Assembly: GCA_040367435.1 (NCBI GenBank)
Contig: BAABWY010000001.1
Coordinates: 310,001 to 374,000 of the forward strand
DNA length: 64,000 nucleotides
Direction: 5' to 3'
Origin: Hyphomicrobiales bacterium 4NK60-0047b
GTDB taxonomy: Bacteria > Pseudomonadota > Alphaproteobacteria > Rhizobiales > HXMU1428-3
How positions within the stretch are numbered: position 1 is the first letter of the stretch; the number at the start of each line of letters is the position of its first letter. The position numbers and the translations under genes were made by a program. The notes under the pieces are model-generated. The model was not told the origin of the DNA, ran no database searches, and was given only the letters and a program-made list of their open reading frames with translations. Shown here piece after piece: positions 36,829 to 46,007 of the stretch.

Positions 36829-38124
36829 CTATCTTAAATCTGGTGTTACATCAAACAAACGTCTGTGTTCCTGAAGAGCATACCGATCTGTCATCCCGGC
36901 AACAAAATCACAAATATGAATGGCGCGGTCTTGCAGATCATTCGTTTGCAACAGAGCTTGCCAATCAAAAGGCAATGATTCGGCACGTAATGAATAGGCC
37001 TGAAATAAATCAACCACAATATCTTCAGCGTGTCCCATCACCTGCATAACCCACTTATCGCGGTAAACGGTGGCAAAAAGAAACTCTCGAAGCTCTTTTA
37101 GAGCTAAAAATAGTGAGGAAGAAAACTGTATATAACTTCGTTTCGCACGGCGAATGTCATCTCTATTACCCAATTTAGCTTCAAAAATCAATTTTTGAGC
37201 TTCAGAGGTAATATCAGCAACCATTGCAGTGATTAATCTGCGGTTCAATTCATAGATCAACCGCCCCTTATCCATGCTTTCAAATTGAGGACTGAAATCT
37301 TCTTTTATCTGCTCAAGAAGCTGAGCCGTGAGAGGAACGTCCTTCAAATCTTCCAAATCTATCAATCCAGCCCGCAACCCATCATCAATATCATGATTGC
37401 AATAGGCAATATCATCAGCAATGGCCGCCACCTGTGCTTCCAACAAAGCAAATTGATCCAGCTTCAAATCACGGACTTTGTTGATCTCTAAAATGTAAGA
37501 ATGAACACCTTCAAGTTTAGCCCCGCCTCTGGCGAATTCACCGATAAGAGGACCATTATGCTTAACAATTCCCTCCAAACATTCATAGCTCAAATTCAAT
37601 CCATCAAATTGCGGATATTTTTGCTCGAGCAGTGTCACATGTTTTAAACTCTGTGCATTGTGATCAAAACCACCAAATTCAGCCATCACACGATTTAGAG
37701 CCCGTTCACCCGCATGACCAAACGGAGAATGACCAAGATCATGAGCAAGCGCAATCGCTTCCGTTAAATCTTCATCTAAATGCAGCATTCGCGCAATTGA
37801 GCGCGCAATTTGCGCCACTTCAAGTGTGTGCGTCAAACGGGTCCGATAATGGTCCCCTTCATGGTAAATAAAAACCTGCGTCTTATGAGTAAGCCGGCGA
37901 AAAGCCGTCGAGTGAATAATGCGATCTCTGTCTCTTTGAAAAGGAGACCGCATCGGACAATCGCCTTCGTCAAACAATCGACCCTCACTTGGCACCTGAT
38001 TGGCCGCAAAAGGCACATATTCAGACTTACGCTGCCAAGCTTGTAACTTCTGCGAGCCTTCTTCATGGCACTCACCTTTTGCCGTCATTTCAACATATCC
38101 CGCTTCAATTCGATCTCTTGACAT
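36829..38124 (-). CDS. dgt: dGTPase-like HD-domain triphosphohydrolase
   Basis: Hydrolyses dNTPs to nucleoside and triphosphate. The HD motif set is visible: H in RLTHTLEVAQIARSIAR, HD in AIALAHDLGHSPFGHAGE, and a later D in ADDIAYCNHDIDDG. 431 residues, close to the usual class of Dgt-like proteins in alphaproteobacteria. No strong ribosome site precedes ATG 38124; ATG 38088 is possible. It lies head-to-head with erpA. Confidence 0.92.
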   Translation of the reverse strand: MSRDRIEAGYVEMTAKGECHEEGSQKLQAWQRKSEYVPFAANQVPSEGRLFDEGDCPMRSPFQRDRDRIIHSTAFRRLTHKTQVFIYHEGDHYRTRLTHTLEVAQIARSIARMLHLDEDLTEAIALAHDLGHSPFGHAGERALNRVMAEFGGFDHNAQSLKHVTLLEQKYPQFDGLNLSYECLEGIVKHNGPLIGEFARGGAKLEGVHSYILEINKVRDLKLDQFALLEAQVAAIADDIAYCNHDIDDGLRAGLIDLEDLKDVPLTAQLLEQIKEDFSPQFESMDKGRLIYELNRRLITAMVADITSEAQKLIFEAKLGNRDDIRRAKRSYIQFSSSLFLALKELREFLFATVYRDKWVMQVMGHAEDIVVDLFQAYSLRAESLPFDWQALLQTNDLQDRAIHICDFVAGMTDRYALQEHRRLFDVTPDLR

Positions 38125-38355
38125 TCAAAAGAACAGATCTATCTTATATTTAAAGAAAAATTGTAACTCACTTATGAAATATAGCTCGCTCTTTAGTGTC
38201 TTTAAAGGCAGGGCAGCCACGAAAAATGTGATAAACTAAGCTAAGTTACTACATAATTAAAGTTTGACACGAAAGCTGAGGTTTAAAATAAGACCTAAAG
38301 AAGTGTCTTGAAAACCATATATTGACTTAGTAGACCCCAAAATTTAGAGAGCATC

Positions 38356-38700
38356 ATGACAACCGATACTATTGAACACTCAGTCATCCTTACAAAGAAT
38401 GCTGCTACACGTATCAACAAGATTATCAAAGATGAGCCAGCTGGTACGATGCTCCGCGTCAGCGTTGAGGGCGGTGGCTGCTCAGGCTTTTCCTACAAAT
38501 TCGATCTGGTTCAAGAAAAAAACAATGATGACCTTGTCTTGGAGCGCGATGGTGCAACAGTCCTCATTGATGAACTCTCATTAAATTTCCTGGGTGGTTC
38601 TGAAATAGATTATGTTGACGCCCTAATCGGTGCTTCATTTCAAATAAACAACCCCAATGCAACAGCTAGCTGCGGTTGCGGCACAAGCTTTTCTATCTAA
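38356..38700 (+). CDS. erpA: Iron-sulfur cluster insertion protein ErpA
   Basis: A-type Fe-S carrier that delivers clusters to apo-proteins. 114 residues with the three ligand Cys: C42 (VEGGGCSGFSYKF), C106 and C108 (SCGCGTSF). AGAGAG lies a few bases before the ATG. The dgt-erpA divergence is typical, but the usual follower xth is 5 kb away, behind an insertion. Confidence 0.95.
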   Translation: MTTDTIEHSVILTKNAATRINKIIKDEPAGTMLRVSVEGGGCSGFSYKFDLVQEKNNDDLVLERDGATVLIDELSLNFLGGSEIDYVDALIGASFQINNPNATASCGCGTSFSI

Positions 38701-38762
38701 TTATTCTGGCAAAAAATTTCTCACATTTTTAAAAAGAGAAACTATCAGGGGTAAAGAAAGTA

Positions 38763-39611
38763 ATGTATCAATCTTTACCCGAACGCCTCTCAATAGAGCT
38801 CACAAATTACTGCACCAAGGGGTGTCCCTTCTGCTATAACGCCAGCACAAAAGAAGGCGCAACAACCTGGACCAATAGAGAGCTCATTCCCTTCATTCTT
38901 GATTGTGTCTCAAACGGGTCGAAAGCCGTCTCATTGGGCGGCGGCGAACCGTTGGAATATGACGGTTTGTTTGAATTACTCGCACAACTAAAGGGAAAGA
39001 TTTTTCGCTCGTTCACCACCAACGGCTTGAAACTAACCTCAGAAACCATTGAAAAACTACAAGACGTCAAACCAGACAAAATTCACATTTCTATTCACTT
39101 CCCCGAAAAACGAAAAGAAGTCACCCGTGTTAAAAACCAAGTTCTGGAACTAGAAAAATCAGGGCTTGTAGCTGGCGTGAATATACTCGTTGAAAAACAC
39201 AAACTAAAAGAAGTACAAGAGGCGGTCAAAGCCCTTTCAGAAGCGGGCATCGATTTAAGCAAAATCATTTTCCTCCCCCTAAAACAAACAAAGAATGAAG
39301 CTGACCTAACAACAGCGCCTGACATATTAAAAATCACCGAAGGCAAAAACTTCCAATCTATGAGTTGTTTAAAGGCATGCGGGAAATCACCCCGGTTTTG
39401 CGCCATAGGTTGGGATAAGCACGTCTCCTGGTGCTCTTATACAAGTGCAAGAAACCCTCTAAAATCACTTGATGCAAAAGGCCTGCACCAGGCACTCGAA
39501 AATCTGGATCTCATCTATTGCGGATCAAAATCCAGAATATCTAAACCAGGCCAAATACTAAGTGACACACCTGTTCCTGCATTTGACCAAGCGACAGAAC
39601 TGGAGAGATAA
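38763..39611 (+). CDS. Radical SAM protein of unknown substrate
   Basis: A 282-residue radical SAM protein. C17-x3-C21-x2-C24 (NYCTKGCPFCYN) binds the 4Fe-4S cluster, SLGGGEPL is the SAM-binding GGE motif, and FTTNGLKL is the next strand. The C-terminal third has more Cys (SMSCLKACGKSPRFC, VSWCSY, YCGSKS) that could bind an auxiliary cluster, as in SPASM-like enzymes. It is 62 bases behind erpA and followed one base after its stop by an unknown gene, so the three may be cotranscribed. Small Cys-rich enzymes like this often modify peptides; the substrate here is unknown. Confidence 0.8.
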   Translation: MYQSLPERLSIELTNYCTKGCPFCYNASTKEGATTWTNRELIPFILDCVSNGSKAVSLGGGEPLEYDGLFELLAQLKGKIFRSFTTNGLKLTSETIEKLQDVKPDKIHISIHFPEKRKEVTRVKNQVLELEKSGLVAGVNILVEKHKLKEVQEAVKALSEAGIDLSKIIFLPLKQTKNEADLTTAPDILKITEGKNFQSMSCLKACGKSPRFCAIGWDKHVSWCSYTSARNPLKSLDAKGLHQALENLDLIYCGSKSRISKPGQILSDTPVPAFDQATELER

Positions 39612-39612
39612 A

Positions 39613-40707
39613 TTGACAAAGCAAACTGAAGACTTTCCAGCAGCCCACAGCATGGACACAAGCTGGTTCGGCGTCGATGAAAATGGAGAAATTGCCATTT
39701 TTGAAACAGGTGAAAATGGATGTGTCCCCTCTTCAGCAACCTTTGCAATGGAACAACCTACCTGGAATGATTTCTTCCAACTCTTCCCTACAGACGAAGA
39801 CGGATTTCATCTGATCCCCTTAGACGGCACAGAGTTAGCTAATTTATGTACATTGGAAAATTTCAAAGAGACATTCAAAGCTGTTGAACAAAGAAAAGTT
39901 TTCACTGATTATTTTATTCTGCGCTTGGCCTCAGATAGTTCTGCCAAGCTTTTTTCACCAAAAACAAAAGAAGCACAAGATGAATGGGAATATGAAAAAC
40001 CCTTTAAACTAGAAGGAGATCCACCACTTCTTTTTGTTCCTTATTCTGATTTAAGCATTCAAAAAATCGAACAAGGAATTCAGAACAACGATATTCTTGG
40101 CATTGCCCCATTAAAGAGAAACCCATCTAGAATTGAAAAAGCGGCGGACGCGCAGGGCCTTTCAGTAGAAAACTATTTAAACAGCTTCTCCAGCTATTCT
40201 CTAAAATATGTAAAACAACAACTCAAAGAAGAAAATTCTGAATGGTTTCGTGAATTCCTGGGTCTTCATTTCTATGGCCCGGATGACGATACCGGTTTCT
40301 ATGAAGCTGACATGCGCCCCGCCTCTCCACTAAAAATTTCAGATCTTTCAGAAGAGCACAAAAAGAAGCTCGATCCTCTTCAATTTAAAAATATAAAATT
40401 TGCAGAAACTGCAGCACTTCAACCTGCGGCTCTAGTAGATGTTGACCAATGGGGAATGGGAAAAGCCTGGATTGATATTCACGGAAAATATCATGAAACT
40501 CAAAAATTCAAAAAAGAGCATCTTCTCAAAGCAGACAAAACCCCCTACACAGATGAAGAAATGAAAAATCTAGCAATACGTCCCTTAGGCAAACAACCGA
40601 TTGATCCAGATACAATTGAGTGGCCAGAAGTTGATGAAGAAACCTCATATCAACAACCGCCGCTAAGAGAAAACTTCATAACAAAACTTCTGAGACGGTT
40701 CTTTTAA
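39613..40707 (+). CDS. Unknown protein paired with the radical SAM gene
   Basis: A 364-residue acidic soluble protein, family not recognised. It opens with SMDTSWFGVDENGEIAIFETGENGCVP, a pattern seen in assorted uncharacterised bacterial proteins, and a second part carries GLHFYGPDDDTGFYEADMRP. No signal peptide or membrane segment. TTG 39613, with GGAGAG (39602-39607) eight bases upstream, is the start, one base after the radical SAM stop; an ATG at 39562 lies inside that gene without a site. The tight spacing implies a joint function, as substrate, partner or effector. Confidence 0.7.
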   Translation: MTKQTEDFPAAHSMDTSWFGVDENGEIAIFETGENGCVPSSATFAMEQPTWNDFFQLFPTDEDGFHLIPLDGTELANLCTLENFKETFKAVEQRKVFTDYFILRLASDSSAKLFSPKTKEAQDEWEYEKPFKLEGDPPLLFVPYSDLSIQKIEQGIQNNDILGIAPLKRNPSRIEKAADAQGLSVENYLNSFSSYSLKYVKQQLKEENSEWFREFLGLHFYGPDDDTGFYEADMRPASPLKISDLSEEHKKKLDPLQFKNIKFAETAALQPAALVDVDQWGMGKAWIDIHGKYHETQKFKKEHLLKADKTPYTDEEMKNLAIRPLGKQPIDPDTIEWPEVDEETSYQQPPLRENFITKLLRRFF

Positions 40708-40717
40708 TGCCAAGCAC

Positions 40718-40746
40718 AAAAAAGGGAGCCAAATGCTCCCTTTAAA
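40718..40746. terminator. Bidirectional intrinsic terminator
   Basis: AAAGGGAG / CTCCCTTT with A and T runs on either side, between the converging unknown gene (+) and the small secreted protein (-). Confidence 0.88.
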
Positions 40747-40807
40747 ATCAAAACTTTCCAAGACAGCAATCACAAGTCTTTACGCACACCCCCTCACTCA
40801 CAAGCTC

Positions 40808-41266
40808 TTACTCACAATGCAATCGAAACGTAGCTTTTGCAGGAACACCTTTTGGTGTAATCAATCCAACATAATCAACAAAACAGTCTGAATACCCTTC
40901 TAAGGATTTACCAGCTATCTTATGCTTTAATAAATTAATCCGCTTACCAGGCCGCACAATCTCGGAATCACCATTAATCGTAATCAAAATTTTCTTCTCT
41001 TCCGCATTTCTCTTGTGTCCATAAAGTTCACGAAATGTCAGGAGAATCTTCCGTTCAGTCATATCCATAGATTTACCAACTTGCACCTGAAACACACCGC
41101 CCTCGACACGGTGCAACAAAGCTTCAGCAACCTTATGTAACATCGCATTTTTCACAGGCACCAACTTAGCCGGCTCTTGTTTTGCGACCGTTACGGCACT
41201 CGCTGTTGTTGTGGCAACACCAAATACAAGCAAACTCAAAATAAAAACGCGAAATTTTAAAAACAT
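40808..41266 (-). CDS. Small secreted protein, partner of the caspase-like gene
   Basis: A 152-residue protein with a signal peptide (core about 7-22, cleavage near TASA). The mature part is mostly beta-type and basic and has two Cys near the C terminus (YSDCFVDY, FRLHCE). Family not recognised. AAAAGGG precedes the ATG. It lies 32 bases behind the caspase-like gene on the same strand and ends at a terminator, so the two form an operon. Confidence 0.7.
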   Translation of the reverse strand: MFLKFRVFILSLLVFGVATTTASAVTVAKQEPAKLVPVKNAMLHKVAEALLHRVEGGVFQVQVGKSMDMTERKILLTFRELYGHKRNAEEKKILITINGDSEIVRPGKRINLLKHKIAGKSLEGYSDCFVDYVGLITPKGVPAKATFRLHCE

Positions 41267-41298
41267 TTCAACAACCCTTTTCCCAAAAATTAATCTTA

Positions 41299-42480
41299 CT
41301 AACGCGGCGCACGAAGAGTGCCTTTGTATTTGTAACTATGATTTTTGCCTTTACTCACAGCTTCAATGTTAACCCCAAACAAGGGTGCTCCCGGCCAATT
41401 AAATTGGCAAAGATCCTTGATAGAACAAACAACATTTTTCTCACCATTAACTGAAAAAACAATCGCTCTTTTACGAATGGTTTTGATAATCGCTTTATGC
41501 TTCTTATCCTTTGAACAAATTAATTGCCCTGGAATAATCGGAACTGCCCGATCGAGGGTTGAGCCAACAGAAATACAGCCTCCCTTTTTTATTTCTTTAT
41601 TTTTAGGAATTGATTTCGCAATTGCAGCCTGTTTCTTCTCAACGAAAGGGTTCTTATCATCAACAGCCTTGTTTTTAGGAGAAGCCTTTTCCCTCACAGT
41701 CTTAGAAGCAGCCACACCTGGCGTAAAATAAAAATCCCCACGCAGCGACGTACTCTCCCAGGGGATCTGCGCTTTACCAGATTGTTTCGTCCATTCCCAA
41801 ACCAAATTTCGCGCCCCCTTAAAGGTTTGCTCAATGGCAAGGCCTGGCTTTTTAATCATTTGCGCAAGAGCCAAAGTATAAGGACTATTCACCCCATCTC
41901 CATCAGCCGCCACATCACCAGGCGCCGTTGCAAAAGCGATTAAAGTCCCACTTGGCGCATCAACGGTAGCAAGCCCCCGATTTACAGAGCGCCACCCCCG
42001 AGCAAAAGGGTTATTCCGGCACGCATCCAAAATGACAACATTAAGCCGCCCATCAGAACCACTCACTGAATTCAATGTGCGAAGAAATTCACTCAATGCC
42101 ACGCCATGCAAAGAAAGCTCATCTTTGCGCGCAGGAGAGGCATCAATGGGCAATAAATAATTCTGCCCATCCACCTGCATCCCATGGCCCGCATAGTAAA
42201 AAACACCAATCGTATTTGAGTTTGTTAATTGCCGGCTATAATCCAGCATCGCCTTACGCATCTGAAAGCGGTCTGCATCGACAACTCTCGTCACCTGAAA
42301 CCCAGCGCCTCTTAAAGTCTTGGTCATAAGATTTGCATCATTAACAGGATTATCAAGTTTGGATCCGCTTTGATAATCTCCATTGCCAATTACAAGTGCA
42401 ATTCTTGTCTCCGCCAAAACCGAATGAGACGAAAAAAGAAACACCCCTAAAAAAAACATTAGAAAACGAGAAATACCCAT
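41299..42480 (-). CDS. Secreted caspase-family (C14) peptidase
   Basis: A 393-residue exported protein. After a signal peptide (residues 1-23) comes a caspase-like p20 domain: ALVIGNGDYQ, catalytic H99 in FYYAGHGMQ and C154 in ILDACRNNPF. The last 100 residues form a separate Cys-containing domain (GCISVG, ICSKD, VCSIKDLCQF) not recognised. Bacterial metacaspase-like proteins of this type are common in alphaproteobacteria; targets are mostly unknown. Secretion and the disulfide-type tail suggest periplasmic action with its operon partner. Confidence 0.87.
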   Translation of the reverse strand: MGISRFLMFFLGVFLFSSHSVLAETRIALVIGNGDYQSGSKLDNPVNDANLMTKTLRGAGFQVTRVVDADRFQMRKAMLDYSRQLTNSNTIGVFYYAGHGMQVDGQNYLLPIDASPARKDELSLHGVALSEFLRTLNSVSGSDGRLNVVILDACRNNPFARGWRSVNRGLATVDAPSGTLIAFATAPGDVAADGDGVNSPYTLALAQMIKKPGLAIEQTFKGARNLVWEWTKQSGKAQIPWESTSLRGDFYFTPGVAASKTVREKASPKNKAVDDKNPFVEKKQAAIAKSIPKNKEIKKGGCISVGSTLDRAVPIIPGQLICSKDKKHKAIIKTIRKRAIVFSVNGEKNVVCSIKDLCQFNWPGAPLFGVNIEAVSKGKNHSYKYKGTLRAPR

Positions 42481-42592
42481 AGAACAACACAGCCAGATAA
42501 AAAAATCTAAAACAATTAAACACTGATAAATTCATACCAGCACTATAAAACCTAAATTAAAGCGATAATAAGAAAGGTCAAATTAACATTGC

Positions 42593-43417
42593 TTAATATC
42601 CTCGTTCACCAACTCGTCGATGCGTAAACAAGCCCTGCGGCACACCTACATACCAATCATTATTGCGCCAATGAGGTGAGTTCATTTCAATCTCTAAATT
42701 GCGAAAGCCGTTTACGCGCCGCGTTGTGGGTGCAGTTTTTGCATAGTCAATAACCTTGTTGAGAAAAAAATCGCGGCTCATCATAATCGATTGGTTTGTC
42801 CATTTTAGAAAACGCGTATCAATTTTATAAACTGGCCCTAAGTCAGATGCCTCATTCGTCTTTAAAACTTGTTTTGGAAATTTAATGTGCGGATGATCCT
42901 CAACATAAGGCGCAATACCTCTCAACGCCCTTGCTTTTCCTGGCCTAAAGGTGCGTCTCATGAACGAGGGAAGTGAATTTCCATGCATACGCTTATATTT
43001 ATCAACCGTATTAAAAAGTTCTCCTGGCTCTTTAAGGCTTCTCAAGCGAACAACCTGGACATCACCACTTTCAAGCAAACGTTGAGACGCCTCAATTTGA
43101 GCTTTCGCTTCCTCAAAATTTTCAATCAACGGACAATCATTCTCAACCAGAATAATATAGTCCGTCTCCATGGACTGAGCCAGCGCTTCAAAGCCACCTA
43201 AAATTCCTAAATTCTCATCAGCACCTGAGGAAGAAAGACCAAATTCAGTAGCCAAAGCATGATCTTCAGGAGATTGCTCAGAAAAAAACACATGAGTTTG
43301 ATCAAAAAGAGAAAGAAGATTTTGGTCCCTGTAGCTTTTTAAAGCATTTTCTAAAGACAAACGATCCCGCCAACTTAATATCCCTAAGCCTAAACTAGAA
43401 TGGCCCAAACTTGCCAT
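42593..43417 (-). CDS. Glycosyltransferase-like protein (GT-A fold)
   Basis: A 274-residue soluble protein. The segment GADENLGILGGFEALAQSM followed by YIILVENDCPL is the usual nucleotide-sugar strand and the acidic DxD-equivalent (END) of family 2-like transferases. The C-terminal half is basic and ends LFTHRRVGERGY. GAGGGG about seven bases before the ATG supports the start. The donor and acceptor are unknown. It may add sugars to envelope polysaccharide, but no other polysaccharide gene is near. Confidence 0.65.
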   Translation of the reverse strand: MASLGHSSLGLGILSWRDRLSLENALKSYRDQNLLSLFDQTHVFFSEQSPEDHALATEFGLSSSGADENLGILGGFEALAQSMETDYIILVENDCPLIENFEEAKAQIEASQRLLESGDVQVVRLRSLKEPGELFNTVDKYKRMHGNSLPSFMRRTFRPGKARALRGIAPYVEDHPHIKFPKQVLKTNEASDLGPVYKIDTRFLKWTNQSIMMSRDFFLNKVIDYAKTAPTTRRVNGFRNLEIEMNSPHWRNNDWYVGVPQGLFTHRRVGERGY

Positions 43418-43587
43418 AAACTATCCCCTCAAACTAATCCATACGTAAAAAACAACCTATCGTGACATGAAAAGATGTCAATCCACTAACAGCAAATTCA
43501 TTCCCAATATTGACAGCCCCCCTAGCACTCTCTACCAAATAGATAGCTTAGTTTTCAGTGATATATAAAAGCACAATGTTAACTACC

Positions 43588-43770
43588 CGAAGAAGGAATG
43601 ACGCCACTTCGGCGTCAAGGCATGACGTCAGAGGCGTCCGGCGCCTAGCGCCGCACCTCGTAGGCCCAAACGCTAGCACGGATGCTTGTGGGCATCTGAA
43701 GTGCCACTAAAAAGCGCTTGGAATAGCCGTGAGAGAGAGAAGAGACGGTTGCTTGTGGGCAACCTGAAGG
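43588..43770 (+). repeat. Mosaic multi-hairpin repeat, copy 3
   Basis: Order: GAAGAAGG lead; hairpin GACGCC/GGCGTC (43600-43616); GACG/CGTC (43624-43638); CGGCGC-CTA-GCGCCG (43639-43653); CACCTCG; GGATGC/GCATCT unit (43680-43697) with TGAAGTGCCACTAAAAA; ATAGCCGTGAGAGAG; then a second unit GGTTGC/GCAACC (43747-43764). Both stem variants of the unit occur in one element. It ends 30 bases before the xth start. The gap before it (43418-43587) shows no other feature. Confidence 0.85.
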
Positions 43771-43799
43771 AGCATCAAAAAGAGAAAGATAAACCGCTC

Positions 43800-44582
43800 A
43801 TGAAAATAGCAACCTGGAACATTAATGGCATCAAAGCCAGATTACCTAATTTGGAAAAATGGTTAGCTGAGGCCAACCCCGACATTGCCTGCCTGCAAGA
43901 AATTAAATCCGTTTCAGAAAATTTCCCATCTGAGGTCTTTGAAGCAATGGGATATAACGTTGCCGTTCATGGTCAAAAAAGCTTCAATGGCGTCGCCATT
44001 CTCTCAAAACTCCCCTTTGATGAAGTTATAAAAGGACTGCCTGGCAATGAAGCTGACGAACAAGCTAGGTACTTAGAAGCTGTTATCTCAACCAAAACCG
44101 GCGCCATCCGCATAGCAAGCATTTATCTCCCCAATGGTAACCCGGTAGATACTCCCAAATATCCCTATAAGCTAGAATGGATGGAGCATCTAAAAAACCA
44201 CGCAAGCAACTTATTAAAATATGAAGAGCCACTTGTTTTAGCCGGTGACTATAACATCATCCCAACTGAAAAAGATGTTTATGACGCCTCGAAATGGCTA
44301 GATGACGCACTTTATCTGCCTCAATCAAAAGCAGCCTACCACGCCATTCTCAATCTTGGCCTAACCAGCGCTTTTGAAGCCACAATCAACAGGGCACATA
44401 AATATACATTCTGGGATTATCAAGCCGGCGCATGGAACAAAGATAATGGTATCCGCATTGATCATCTGCTCTTATCACCACAAGCAACAGACAAACTCAA
44501 TCATTGCGAAATAGACCGCTACACAAGGGGCTGGGAAAAACCATCGGACCATGTCCCCATCTGGATTGAACTAGATGTTTAA
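43800..44582 (+). CDS. xth: Exodeoxyribonuclease III
   Basis: AP endonuclease / 3'-exonuclease of base excision repair. 260 residues with ATWNINGIKARLP at the N terminus, the Mg-binding Glu in CLQEIKS, AGDYNIIP, and the terminal SDHVPIWIEL with the catalytic Asp-His. Starting at ATG 43800 gives the standard N terminus; the frame further upstream reads through the repeat element and is not coding. In this group the gene normally follows erpA. Confidence 0.95.
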   Translation: MKIATWNINGIKARLPNLEKWLAEANPDIACLQEIKSVSENFPSEVFEAMGYNVAVHGQKSFNGVAILSKLPFDEVIKGLPGNEADEQARYLEAVISTKTGAIRIASIYLPNGNPVDTPKYPYKLEWMEHLKNHASNLLKYEEPLVLAGDYNIIPTEKDVYDASKWLDDALYLPQSKAAYHAILNLGLTSAFEATINRAHKYTFWDYQAGAWNKDNGIRIDHLLLSPQATDKLNHCEIDRYTRGWEKPSDHVPIWIELDV

Positions 44583-44589
44583 ATAAAAA

Positions 44590-44616
44590 ACCCCACCAAT
44601 TTTTAATTGGTGGGGT
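44590..44616. terminator. Intrinsic terminator between xth and the Sel1 gene
   Basis: ACCCCACCAAT / ATTGGTGGGGT, a perfect 11-bp stem eight bases after the xth stop. The T-run lies on the minus strand, so it mainly ends the Sel1-gene transcript and may also stop xth. Confidence 0.88.
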
Positions 44617-44662
44617 ATGTATAATTTCTATAATTATTGAAACAAAACTACCGCCTAGCATA

Positions 44663-45991
44663 CTACCGCCCAGCGGCACCACCATAATCATACATCTGGA
44701 AACCAAACCCCATAGATGGTCCACCATCCATAAAATTCTCTGGCCCACTGACCATCGCATCAGGCATCTGATTTTTATGGCTCTTGGTCTCAAGCTGATC
44801 TTGATCCAGATCTTTTGGCGGTTCAGCTAAAATGATCCCATCAAGAATATCTTTTTCTTCATTCCGCATCGGTTCTTCGCGCCACAAAACATTATATTTC
44901 GTCCGCAAACGTCCAATATAAAATTCAGCACGATTATGAACATCTTCAGTCGTGTCATAACGAACCGCACGGTAAAGTCTCTCAACTTGGTTTTTCACAG
45001 TCCCAGTTGAATTCCGGCGTGCAAATTCAATCCAGGCTAGTGCTAAGCTTTTCTTCCTCGAGACCAAATCACCTTGCCAATATAATGCCCCAAGATAAGC
45101 CTGCGCTTTAGGGTTGTTTTTCATGGCAGCTCGGGTCAACCATCGCTGACCAAGCTTCACATTCCGCATCTTACCACTTTCAATCAAAAAACGACCCAGT
45201 TGATATTGCCCTTCAATGTCACCAAAATGAGCGGCTTTTTCAAAGAGAACTCTGGCCATCAATGGGTCAGACTTAATATCAAGTTCAGTGACACCATCTT
45301 CCATGTAGCGTGCAAGTTGTACAAAGGCATGCGCAATATAAGGAGCCTTTCGAGCATGATAGAGCCCACCACCATTAGAAAATTCAGTCGTAATCTGGCG
45401 GTAATATTCATAAGCTCGGCGATGATCAACAACACCGCCCTTACCTGTTCTGTAAATATGAGCAAGCAAATAACGAGCAAGGAACGAGTCCTTCTCTGCA
45501 GCCAATTCCAAACCAGATATGGCCTTTTTAATGCGTTGCGCTCGATAATCAATTAAAGCCTGCCGTAGCGGACTAGACATCTTAGACTTAGACCGTTTGT
45601 TGTTTACAAGCGGCTTGGATAAAGCTCTTTTTTTCTTATCTCTAAGAAGCGGCACAGATTCAACTAGCGGGGGCTCAACTAAGTGAGGTTTATCAATATC
45701 TTGAGGAAGAGGTTCGATGATAATTGTTTTCTCTTCAATCAGAGTTGTTCCATCATCACGAATGATTTCATTCTGATAAAACTGTCTAGGCTCTGGCGCA
45801 TGACGTTCTTCAGCCGAAACAATTGAAGCCCCGCCAACACATAAAAAAGAAACAACCAGCACCTGCACAAAAGACAAGGTTTTGCTAAACCCACCCAAAG
45901 TAGAAAATGGTGCAAAGTGACTTTGCTCTTCTTTTAAAAGAACAAAGTCAGCCAGTTGCTTCACTTTTAGTGAGGCCAACTTATGTTTCAT
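44663..45991 (-). CDS. Sel1-repeat membrane-anchored protein
   Basis: About 442 residues. A hydrophobic segment near the N terminus (about 36-55, a signal or anchor) is followed by a basic linker and then several Sel1-type TPR repeats (ARYLLAHIYRTGKGG, GQYQLGRFLIESGK, AQAYLGALYWQGD). Such repeats bind proteins; ExoR of rhizobia is one example, but I see no specific match. ATG 45991 is used; a TTG at 46030 lies inside ilvD. It follows ilvD closely on the same strand. Confidence 0.78.
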   Translation of the reverse strand: MKHKLASLKVKQLADFVLLKEEQSHFAPFSTLGGFSKTLSFVQVLVVSFLCVGGASIVSAEERHAPEPRQFYQNEIIRDDGTTLIEEKTIIIEPLPQDIDKPHLVEPPLVESVPLLRDKKKRALSKPLVNNKRSKSKMSSPLRQALIDYRAQRIKKAISGLELAAEKDSFLARYLLAHIYRTGKGGVVDHRRAYEYYRQITTEFSNGGGLYHARKAPYIAHAFVQLARYMEDGVTELDIKSDPLMARVLFEKAAHFGDIEGQYQLGRFLIESGKMRNVKLGQRWLTRAAMKNNPKAQAYLGALYWQGDLVSRKKSLALAWIEFARRNSTGTVKNQVERLYRAVRYDTTEDVHNRAEFYIGRLRTKYNVLWREEPMRNEEKDILDGIILAEPPKDLDQDQLETKSHKNQMPDAMVSGPENFMDGGPSMGFGFQMYDYGGAAGR

Positions 45992-46007
45992 TTTTGATGA
46001 AACCAAC

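Noticed and set aside
38264-38292. TTGACA box as the erpA promoter
   Set aside because: The -35 is exact, but no convincing -10 lies at 16-18 bases.
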